From positions 69,041,582 to 69,105,581 of the forward strand of contig NC_084702.1 in the NCBI RefSeq assembly GCF_028389875.1: DNA of 64,000 nt, in the 5' to 3' direction. The notes below the pieces were generated by a model. That model did not search any database, was not told where the DNA came from, and saw nothing but the letters and a program-made list of their open reading frames with translations. The stretch is from Rhea pennata (Eukaryota > Chordata > Aves > Rheiformes > Rheidae). A program made the translations under genes and the position numbers. Position 1 is the first letter of the stretch, and the number at the start of each line of letters is the position of its first letter. Below are positions 51,001-60,800 of this stretch, piece by piece.

Positions 51001-52466
51001 AGATTAGCCCAAGAATCAGAATTTCAGTCATGGTTACTCAGACATCTTCTGTGTTGATACTGGTTAAATGAAAGAATATGTTCCCTATTAATATTCTGGA
51101 GTATGTCTGATTGTGTTCCAGCAATTGGGTGCCAGGAACATTGTTAACTTTAAGACCTTGAGTTTGTAAAACACAAAAGATAAGATTTTCAAGAGACCTG
51201 TAGTTTATATGCTCATGCAAAGTTGCCACAAGAAAAAAGATCAGTATTGTTACCTGAAGAGTCAGGATTGTAAGATATTGAAAGAAGGTCCCTCCAGTAA
51301 TCCATACAGAAAGAGAACTGAGTAGAAGAGTTTTATGCCTTGCTATAAATTGGTACTGAAGCTGTGAAAGAGCGGTAGCCTACATCCCCTTGTCAGGCAT
51401 AGATTCCCTTCCACCTTTGCAAATGAATGTCTCATGATGTGAAATCATTGTGGCTTTCTGTGAAAAAAGAGAAATTCAGCCAGAATGCAAAACGTACATT
51501 TGCTGGTTGCTTAGGATTAGCTAAGCCTGTTGAGGGATTTGCTATGTAAATATAATTTGAACATATTTTTCATAAACATATTTCATGCTTCAAGTTGAAC
51601 AAATATGCAGTGTGATTATTTTTCTTTAAATGTGCTTTTATTTTCCAAAATCAGTAGGAACAACACCTTCTGAAACTGGTCTGAACAGTAATTTTGCAAA
51701 TCAAGAGAATAAACTAGTGTTCTGTAAAATTGGGATAGTCTTCAGCTGAGTGTATGGGCTTTTGGATGTTCAAATATTTCATTTTTTTTGTTTGCAATAT
51801 TATTTTTGTTTACAACTCTTTAAGGAATTGCTTTTTATTATGATATAGATGAGATTTTATAGCAGTTGTACAAACAGGTTTGTTGTGAACTTACAATACA
51901 CTAGTAGGGAATAACAGGCTCCTGAAACCTTCCTGCGTACACAGGACAATGATTTATTCACAGAATTTACCCCAGGAACAGAGATCAGCCATCATGCCTT
52001 TGCCCCATTGGATAGATTTCTTATTTGGAAAAATATTTCAAAATGTTTGTATGATGTTTTTAATGTCAAATCTGTATATGTGTCAATTGAAGTGTAAATT
52101 GCCTAGCATAAAAGCCCTACAAGGAAGCACAAAGGCTCTTCAAAATTAATTAATTTTATAACATTCATAAAATGTAATAAGTATATTTTAAATTAATTAT
52201 CTTTCCTTTGGATTCAGAAAATATTATTAACAGCCTTTCTTCATATTGAGAAATACAACTTCTCATTATTTTAAATTTTCTCAGACTTCCTTCTTTAGCA
52301 AAGACATATTTGATACAATGTTTTGGTATGTTCAGTGTAATGTTCCTGACTTTAAATAAATATGATTTGTTGATCTGGGGTGTGTGTTCCCAGAACTTAC
52401 TGTCACATAAAATTACAGGCTTGAAGAATGGTCTTTATGTTGTTATATAACTACAAAGCATTATTT

Positions 52467-52472
52467 AATAAA
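52467..52472 (+). terminator. Candidate internal polyadenylation signal
   Basis: AATAAA lies in an AT-rich stretch about 4.4 kb after the PRLR stop, a possible site for a shorter mRNA form. Confidence 0.3.
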
Positions 52473-54767
52473 AATGTAGTAAACCTACCTTATATAATAC
52501 TAAGAGGATATATTTGTTTGTGGAACAAACTGAAAAACAAATATGTAATTGTAATTGGTTTATGAATTCTGTGGTATGTTTTATGTGTTTATGTTTAGAT
52601 GGCTGGAAAATCTACAGTTGCTTTAAATGTCATTTAAGTATTGAACACGTAGCAACAGCAAGTATCAAAAATGAGTATGCAGTATTTGTGATATCTGAAG
52701 CACTGTGTATGTAGATTTCACGTCATGAAACCTGTAAATGTATTTGATAATTTTTCATTAACTGTAAACAACTTGAAAGTTTTGTGCAAGGAAACCAAAG
52801 TCATCTAAGCCAGTTAGTGAAGATGATAAATCTTCTACAAAGCCATAAATACACATGAAATTAAAATGTATCACGAGATCAGGCACCATTAAAGACTTGC
52901 TACCTCAAATGTTTTTTGCTCCCTTTAAAAAGGCAAACAGAAGCATTTTATTTTGTATTTCAAATTACTATCTGAAGATTAAAAACAACTTGTAATTTGT
53001 AATATTCAATTTGTTTTTGTTAAATAACAGTTTGTCATGGAACCATCACTTGGGTTGCATTACAACTATTAGGATGGGATGCTAGAGATGTGTAGCCAAG
53101 TGAGATGTTTATATATAAAAGAAAACAAAGAAGAACGCCATACTGACCAGCTTGGCAGACACATTTTTCCTAATGCATCAGTCCCTTTCCTACACTGACA
53201 AGTTATTTGGGAGCTGCCTGTGTGCCCAGCCCATTTGGACTGAATAAACTGAGTTCTCAGATATGCTCTGACTCGAGATTTGGCAAGTAACAAACTCAGT
53301 ATTTGTCTACGTTTACTATCAAGAAAGATGTTTTCAGTTCCTGAGAACTTCTTCAAACTCTGTCCCTAAATGAGTGAAAATGGAGACTAGCCCAAATCTC
53401 ATCCATCCCAAACCCTCATTCTAAAATCAGAGCACTGACTTCCTTCAAATGCTCTGGGCATGGGAGGATGGACCGAATTACACTGGACTGCAATAATCTT
53501 GTGGCCCTGCCTTGAAAACTCTTTTTGAAGCAATTACAGGAATGCCTTCATCCTTTCTGTGTATGTCAAGCAGGAGATTAAAGATAAATGAAATAGAGAA
53601 ATACATAATTAATAGGAATAGAAGGAGAGCTTAATGATGGGAGGTGGGGCCTGGTGGGTGCATGTGGCAGAACGGAAAGGGAGTACAGTCACAGTGACCA
53701 CTATAGGATGGCACACAGGTAGATAAATCGGAGCAATCAGAAGTGGTGAGCGTGCATCCTGACCGCAACTGAGACACTAGGGAGGGAGAACAGAAAATAG
53801 AGGCAAAAGAGGGAAAAATAAAAGTAGACTGAAAAGAATGAGAAATAATAAAACTGAGAGGAATGATAAATCAGATGATTGGGGCAAAAAAAATGGAAGA
53901 GAAAGAAATAGACTTTTAGGTCAAAAGTGGGAATATCCACAGTTACCTGAGATAGTCCACAAAAATAATAAGGCTTTATTAAATGCTAACCAGTTGGGAA
54001 AATGCTGAAATCAGCTACTGGAAATCAGCTGTTATATAAGAGCTGGAAAAGATCCTGTACATGAGAGTTGGTCATTTCGTTTTTATGAATTACATATGAA
54101 TTATGTACAAATGAATTATGATTTCCTTCTAAGTATCTGATCCTGGCCACTGGCAAACAGAATACTTGAAGAGTTCAGATACTTCATCTGATTTGCTGTT
54201 GCATTTCCTACATGCCTAAGGAAAAAACCAACAGGAATATTATAGCCAAACTGTTTTTAAAAGCAACCTTCAATTTTTCAGACACAGATTTCTAGATGCG
54301 GCTTTTTTCTCTATTTGTGTTGTCTCACAGATATGCCTATCACTTTTGAGCATTTTGTTATTTATTAAAGGTAACAATCTATGAGCCGCAAGAGACAAAG
54401 GGCTTTGTGGCCTCTTGACATTTCTAGGCATTGCGTAGTCTACACCAGGGACAATACAACCATTAATATTTTTCTGAATCAGAAAGTCCCTGTCTTGATG
54501 ATACCTTGAGAGTTACCAAGCCAGGCATAAAATACATTTTCTCCCATATAAGCTAAGTTTTTAAGAGAAAATACGTATCTCTTAAAAGTAATTCAAAACA
54601 TACCTAAACTAGTTGTATGGCCTCTTCTAACCAGTCATGTGTTAAAAAGCTGAACAAGACAGTAATGCATAGAGAAGCTAGAAGTAATGAAGAATCACAT
54701 TTCCCTCTCCTGTTCTGGAAGGATTAATGTCCTGTTCTACTTTGTGATGCTTGTCTTAGACTTTGAC

Positions 54768-54822
54768 TTTTTTCTTTTTTCTTTTCTTTTTTTTTTCTTT
54801 TTTTTTTTTTTTTTTTTTTTTT
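54768..54822 (+). repeat. T-rich low-complexity tract
   Basis: Fifty-five bases of T with four single C interruptions, ending in an uninterrupted run of 25 or more T. It probably lies within the PRLR 3' untranslated region. Confidence 0.95.
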
Positions 54823-55388
54823 GACAATGCTGCTTCTGGGTCTATTTTTGTGAGCTATCGTGTACCTTCACCTCATTTTGACAATAATAAGAATGGAAAG
54901 ATTTCACTTAATTTCCAACAAAGATTCTGTAATCATCAGTTTTACAGTCACATAACACTGAGCAGATTTTTAGAGGATGCTGAAAATCTTTGTAGAAACC
55001 ACTTGTAGAAAGTATCCTTTGAGTATTTCAGGAAATGGTACATGTCTAAGAATAGACAGATTTTTCTATATAATGAATAAATACATGTAGAAATACAATG
55101 ATGTTAAATCATATATTTTAATATTCATAATGCTGTGGACTACTCTTGATTCTCATCCACCTGTCTTTCATTCCAAAAGGAAGAGGAAACTACTGCTCAG
55201 ATATACTCAGATGAGAGCTCCTGGGCTGTTTTGCTATTTTTCATTTTTCATCTTAGAAAGTAATTTTTCCATTCTGTTTACAAATACTATTCTTCATCTC
55301 TAATAACAGAACCATCAGTTCCATGTATGTGTTATGTTGCTCAGAGATACTCAACACTATCTGAGCTTCTAGCTTTATAATGTGCTGC

Positions 55389-55413
55389 TTTTTTTTTTTT
55401 TTTTTTTTTTTTT
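55389..55413 (+). repeat. Poly(T) tract of 25 bases
   Basis: An uninterrupted T run, the second within 650 bases, in the probable PRLR 3' untranslated region. Confidence 0.95.
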
Positions 55414-56192
55414 GAGTCAATGTGTGAAATAATAGCAATACTAGGGTTGCTGGTCTGAATAAGTACTGCCTCCCAAAAACTGTCAGCAGTACTTAACAAT
55501 ATGTATTTGTTCAGGTTTCTGGCATGCTGGTAAGTGCAGGGGAAAGACTCTGGAACTTCCTTGCCTGAGTCCTACTTTATGCATAATGTCAGCAAGTATC
55601 TTTAAGAAGCATTTATGAAATACATTGCATGTTCTGAATAACATGCACGATAAACAACGTACTTTTCAAGACAGAGAGATGGTTCCATATTTAAGGCAAA
55701 ATTCTTTCCATTTGTGTAAACCTCCACATTCCTAGTTTTGCAATAAAAGCTAGACATTTTTTCCACTATAATTTCAGAACTTGTATGCGATCCGGAACAT
55801 CCAAGTTATTGTAGTGTCATTACTGTAGCAAAAGAATGATAGAAGCACAATTATTCTATAAATCAAATCCAAATGTTTTGTAAATTTCTAAAATTTAAAA
55901 AATTATAGAAGGTAGATCATTTAGTATACAGTATGTATATTGGTTGGAGAATACTGGTATAAAAATAGCTGCTCAGGAATTCTTCATTGTTTCTAAGTGT
56001 ATTTGAAGGACAATGCTTTAAAGTGTATGTATTTTTTAAGTTCTTGATATTGAAAATGCTGGCTTAAAAAAAACCTGTTAGTAATTTCACTTGTAAGGTC
56101 GATATTGTCACTAAAGTCTGTAACTTTTTGATGGACTTTTCAGTCTTTTGTCATTGTAAAAACTCTTTGCAATGGTGTTTGCATTTCAATTT

Positions 56193-56213
56193 AATAAAAT
56201 TGTTCTTGAATAA
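56193..56213 (+). terminator. PRLR: Paired polyadenylation signals, likely PRLR mRNA end
   Basis: Two AATAAA hexamers occur within 21 bases, preceded by TTTGTCATTGTAA-type AT-rich sequence and followed by the CR1 end at 56,243. This is the last such cluster before AGXT2. Assignment to PRLR rests on strand and order. Confidence 0.5.
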
Positions 56214-56242
56214 ATTTCAGATAATCCTCTAGCTTTCATCCT

Positions 56243-56297
56243 GGAATCATAGAATCATAGAATTGGTAAGGTTGAAGGGGCCTCTGGAGATCATCAA
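56243..56297 (-). mobile_element. CR1 LINE 3' terminus, very short
   Basis: About 55 bp: the reverse complement of a CR1 end, with two ATCATAGA units followed by AATTGGTAAGGTTGAAGGGG and CCTCTGGAGATCATC. It sits just after the probable PRLR polyadenylation site. Confidence 0.9.
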
Positions 56298-57253
56298 ACA
56301 TATCAGTTCCCACATATAATGTGTAACAAACAGGAAGAAAAGCCAGGTATCCACCACAGTTCATAGGATGGGCTCCAGCTATTCTGCACATGGAAGGCCC
56401 AGTGCCAGGTGCATTTAACCCTCCTCATACGCACAAAGCAATTGATCTGATGTGCGGGAGGCTCCCGGTGTGCCGATGTACTCAGAGCACAGCGTGAGGC
56501 CCTCCGGGCATACAAAGCTGGTATGACAGAAAGAGCTTTGCCCCCCGCCTTCTTGGAGGAGCAGGTTAGAAAGTTTGGTTTATGCTCACATTTCTTTTCA
56601 TTCCTAGGATGCAGTCTGTAGGGCACAAATAGGCAATATATTCACACGATCCAAACATTTGGGGAGGGGGGGCTAAGCTGCAGGGAAGTGTGAGCAATGC
56701 TGTTACCTACAAGCAGTCCTCAGGTTTCATGGAAAGCACAGTTACTGCAGACAGCTCATTCACAGGGTCACATCTTTTTTTGTATATATTCATGCTTCTT
56801 TATGGCTCTTTGTTTTGAAGAAAATGATCACTGAATTTCAGGCATTGCCTGTTATTGAAAGTTAGGCTTGACAGAAAAAGCTCGAGAACCTGGCAATTCT
56901 GAGGTGTACACGTGCTACGCTGATGGTCAGAAAGGACAAACATCCGACTCGGTGTGGCAAGGGCAGGAGCGCTCCCTGCGTACTGAGGCTGCTCCCAGGG
57001 TAGGTGAAGCAGGCAGTCTTCTACCTTAAGAATAGCTGAGACAACAAAATAACTGCATAATGATTTTCACTGGCAATTTTGTCTCATTACGCTGATTTTC
57101 ATTCTAAGGGACACCATCACAAAACCATTCTTAATTTAGTATTTTAAGGAACTGGGAAATTAACAGGGGGAGGCAATGAAGAGTTTCCTGCTTTTGCTAG
57201 AAAATAGGCTACAGCTGGTGCTGCCTGTGGCTGGTGGAAACACAGTGGGAATT
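56298..57253. other. PRLR-AGXT2 intergenic stretch
   Basis: About 950 bp with no gene recognised. GC content rises in places (56,380-56,560). The minus-strand open frame 56,303-56,626 has no recognised domain. Confidence 0.5.
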
Positions 57254-57650
57254 TACGGACTCACAGACTGGTTGAGGTTGGAAGGGACCTCTGGAGATCA
57301 TCCAGTCCAACCCCCCTGCTCAGCAGGGTCACCTGGAGCATGTCAGGCAGGGTTGCGTCCAGGCGGGTTTTGAGCAACTCCAGAGAAGGAGACTCCGCAA
57401 TCTCTCTGGGCCACCTGTGCCAGGGCTCTGTCACCCTCACGGGAAAGTTCTCCCTCACGTTCAGGCAGAGCTGCCTGTGGTTCGGTTTGTGCCCGTTGCC
57501 TCTCGTCCTGTCTCTGGCGCCACTGAGGAGAGTCCGGCCCCGGCCCCCTGACACCCTCCATTAAGGTATCTGCAGACCCGGGCGAGGTCCCTCCCCGTCC
57601 TCCCTGCCCCAGCCGGCCAGGCCCAGCCCTCGCAGCCTCTCCTCGCACCG
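57254..57650 (-). mobile_element. GC-rich CR1 LINE 3' copy next to the AGXT2 promoter
   Basis: The reverse complement of CR1 is clear from the 3' end (GGTTGGAAGGGACCTCTGGA at about 57,276) inward. The minus-strand frame 57,261-57,554 holds ORF2 C-terminal phrases (WPREIAESPSLELLKTRLDA), and CRYLNGGCQG continues in an overlapping frame further upstream. The copy becomes progressively GC-rich toward 57,650, where it merges with the AGXT2 CpG-rich promoter about 130 bp from the start codon. Confidence 0.92.
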
Positions 57651-57778
57651 ACCGCGGCCGGCGCTGGGGCGGCGCCATTCCGGCGCGCCCGACGGGGCCG
57701 CAGCGGCCGTTGGCGCCGTTGGCGGCGGCGCGAGGGGGCGGCAGGCGCCTCCCTCCTCCCCCCGCGTTGCCGGCGGAC

Positions 57779-57836
57779 ATGGCGGGGGCGCTCGGGCAGC
57801 TGCGGCGGGGCTGCGGCCGGCACCTCGGCGGCGGCG
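57779..57836 (+). CDS. AGXT2: AGXT2 exon 1, start of mitochondrial presequence
   Basis: ATG then 19 codons ([19 protein letters not shown]), rich in Arg and Gly with no acidic residue, typical of a mitochondrial targeting start. The donor is GTAAGG, phase 1. This ATG was chosen because it joins in frame to exon 2 through a consensus donor. Confidence 0.88.
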
Positions 57837-60800
57837 GTAAGGAGCGAGGCAGGGGCCGGGGCCGGGGCCGGGGCCGGGGCGGCGCGGCGCGGCGCTCTCC
57901 GCGGCGGGGGGAGCCCCGGGCCGCGGTGCTGCTTCAGCGCAGCCCTAGGTCCCTGTGGAAGAGCTCCCACGACGGCGCTTCTGTAGCCTCTGTGCGGTTG
58001 GGTTTTTAACTTTTTTTTTTTTTTTTTGAGTCTAGACTTTTATTTTTGATTAATTTCGTAGTGCTTGAAGTGATCATAAAGGAAGTAACGTTGTGCCTGA
58101 TTTGTTTCAGGAAAATTCATTCTTCTTCCTTTTCCATGCTAATGTAAAAATCTTAGATTTAAATTTTAGATAACCTTTAAAATCATAGATCATTAAACAG
58201 GAAAAAAAAAAAGTCTTCTTAAAAACCAGCATACAGTTATCAACTGATAGCGTTAGGGATGCAGATTGACATGATACCGTTTTCTGGTGTCTGCTTAGTT
58301 ACGTTGGCGGTTAAATGGAGGTTGGGAAGGCTTGGGGTTGTCAGGATTTGGAGCAGGGGAGGTGCAGACCGGGCTGGGCCGCGCCGAGCGCACCCCGATG
58401 GGGCACAAAGGGGGCCCCGGGCCCTTGGCGCCTGCCTCAGCCGCGGCGCTGGCACAGCCGGGCCTCCGGGCCCGGCCCGGCTCCTGCGCGGACCTTGACC
58501 TGTAGCCTCATCCCCAGCGCTGCACAGCTGCTGCCAGACCCTGGGCCGGAGTCACCCCTGGTCGTGGGCGCCGCCAGCCAGCGGGGCGCGTGGTCGCTCC
58601 CGTCCCGCCGCGCTCTCTGGGGTCTCTGCGCTTGCTGCTCCTTGAGAAGGGCGGATGTCAGCAGCTGATTTTTCTCACTCCATTTGCAGCAAAATAAAAG
58701 CCCCTGAGGCAGTTTGAAAACTAAGTTTTAGAGGATAAAAGTGAAACTCGCACTATTTTTATCAGAGTATTTTTACCTTTACAAAAATACAATACTCAGG
58801 TATATTATTTCCCAAATGCAGTCTCTCAGACAAAAAACGTTTGCCTTGACTGTTGCTTCTGTATTGTGTGATCAAGCTTACTGAGAAACTGTTTCAGCTG
58901 TGCGCTTTGATACCTGTCTGATAATTATCTTACTACTTTGTAGTTGCCTTTGGGCTGCAGAAATGCAAAAGCTCTGTCTCCCTACAAGCAAAAATGCCTC
59001 CTTGTGACTTTGTACCTGAAAAATACCAAGTAAGTCATACATACTATGCTGAATTTTAAGTGAAGACTCCACTGAGAGATCTCAGTGATGGGCTCATTTG
59101 CTATAAATAGTCTGTGCATCTGTTATGACTCAAGCAATTTGCTTTTTTGGGGAAAAACAATAATGTTGCCACTATGCTATAACCTATAGATGTGCCTATG
59201 TAATATAAAGATAAATAAGGATAAAAAGCTGAATTTCAGACACTTGTAGAGCCCTCTGTGTACCAGAATTTGTTAAAGTCATTCTCTGAACAACCACTGC
59301 AGACAGCTGTGTGAGCCATGAATTTTTAGTCCGAATCTTTAGAAAGCATAAATGCATGCTAATTTCTTTATTCCACTTAGTCCTATGGGTATGACCGTAT
59401 GCTGAAGATCCGTGAGCGAAATGTCTCCCCTTCCCTGGTAACATATTACAAGAAGCCATTGTTGCTGCATCAAGGATATATGCAGTGGTTGTTTGATTAT
59501 AAAGGACAAAGATACCTTGATCTCTTTGCTGGAATTGTTACTGTCAGTGTTGGTCATTGCCACCCGTAAGTATGCTGTTGTTTGATTTACACTATCAAAT
59601 ACAGAATCAGATGCTTCCTTTGGTTTTATTCTGTTAATTTGTGGCTGTGTGAACCCAAAAACAGAATTTAGCTCACTTAGTTTTTGTGTATAACTCATAT
59701 TCCTGACAGTTCCCACTACATTTTGAAGAATTCATTCCTTCTGTCTATTTGTTTGCTCATCTGGCAAATGGAGCAATGTCTGAATTTTGAGAATTAGTAA
59801 CAGAGAGATGTTTGTGTGCATTGCATACCCATGTGTGTTAAATTAAATCACTGTCTTGTGGTACGTGCAGGAAGGTAACTGTGGCTACCCAGAAACAACT
59901 TACTCGCCTTTGGCATACTACTAATATCTACATGCACCCATCAATCCAGGAATATGCTGAGAAGCTAACTTCACTTCTCCCAGATCCGCTTAAGGTACTT
60001 TACCTCTAACATGGTGGTGGTGGGATGTTTATTAGATGAAAATACTTAGGTTGAGCTACACTAACTGGGGAGAAAAAACATCCATGGGGACCACCGGCTG
60101 TCAAATAAAGAGAAAACACTGTGACCCTCATGGCCTTTTCTTTGGACCTAGAGGTACATGAGGATAAAATCCCAAGCTTCTGTTTAGATCTCTGCCTTCT
60201 CTTCAGTCGTCACTGTGACAGGACACCGCCAACTCAAAAATTAGCGAAGGAAAATGCAATGATGTTAACTACTATTACATATAGCCGTGCATTTCCTTGA
60301 CGTTGAGTAAAATAACAGGGAAAAGTATTTGTCAGTGCTTTGTGTAGTAAACTTCACTGACACTTAAATAAATAACCTATGTAACAAGTATGTTTCATAT
60401 GCCCAGAAATGGGGTAAGAAAAATGTTTGTATTTGTTTTCAGGTAAAAGAAATGGGTTATAGAATGAAGTGGAGTTAACAGAAGACTAAGAAGCTTTCAC
60501 AGGCTTCAAAATGGAAGGAGAGTAAAACAAGAACTTAAAAGTATCTGCATAGTTTAAGTAGTAGAAAATCTCAATCACTTCTGAAAAGGAAGTTTAAAAG
60601 CATTGAAAGTTATTAGAACTGAGGTGGTTTCAAATCTCAGATATTTGGGTTATCTCCGTAAATCTCTTTGGATCCCCATAAATAAACACTGTTTGACTCT
60701 TCTACAGTGATGTGTCTGTGTGCTGCACTCTTTGTAACTAACCTACAGAGATATTTTACAACCAGTTTTTAACTGTGAAAAGGTAGTTTCTGTTCAGTCG

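Larger units (their letters stand above)
48042..56215 (+). other. PRLR: Probable PRLR 3' untranslated region
   Basis: About 8.2 kb without a supportable coding frame follow the PRLR stop. Several AATAAA hexamers occur early (48,103; 48,292; 48,933) and in the middle (52,467), so shorter mRNA forms are possible. The distal pair at 56,193 and about 56,208 is the last before repeats and the AGXT2 promoter. Long 3' UTRs are known for mammalian PRLR. Whether the transcript really extends this far here is inferred. It includes T-rich tracts at 54,768-54,822 and 55,389-55,413. Confidence 0.55.
57590..57960 (+). promoter_or_regulatory. AGXT2: CpG-rich AGXT2 promoter region
   Basis: Very high GC and CpG density surrounds the first exon. 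GC-box-like sites are at 57,666-57,672 (GGGGCGG) and 57,734-57,741 (GGGGGCGG). There is no TATA box, consistent with a CpG-island promoter. The upstream part is CR1-derived. The transcription start is not fixed by the sequence. Confidence 0.7.

Noticed and set aside
57343-57970. Long minus-strand open frames of 145 and 169 codons upstream of AGXT2
   Set aside because: They are built from the reverse-oriented CR1 end joined to CpG-rich promoter sequence. Low-complexity Ala/Pro/Arg content comes from the GGGGCC run and GC bias.
57710-58009. Plus-strand 99-codon frame that includes the AGXT2 start region
   Set aside because: It reads through the exon 1 donor in the same frame. The consensus splice site at 57,837 and the match of exon 2 make the spliced form far more likely.
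58315-58668. 117-codon frame in AGXT2 intron 1
   Set aside because: GC-rich DNA lacks stops by chance; overlapping frames exist on both strands and there is no recognised domain.
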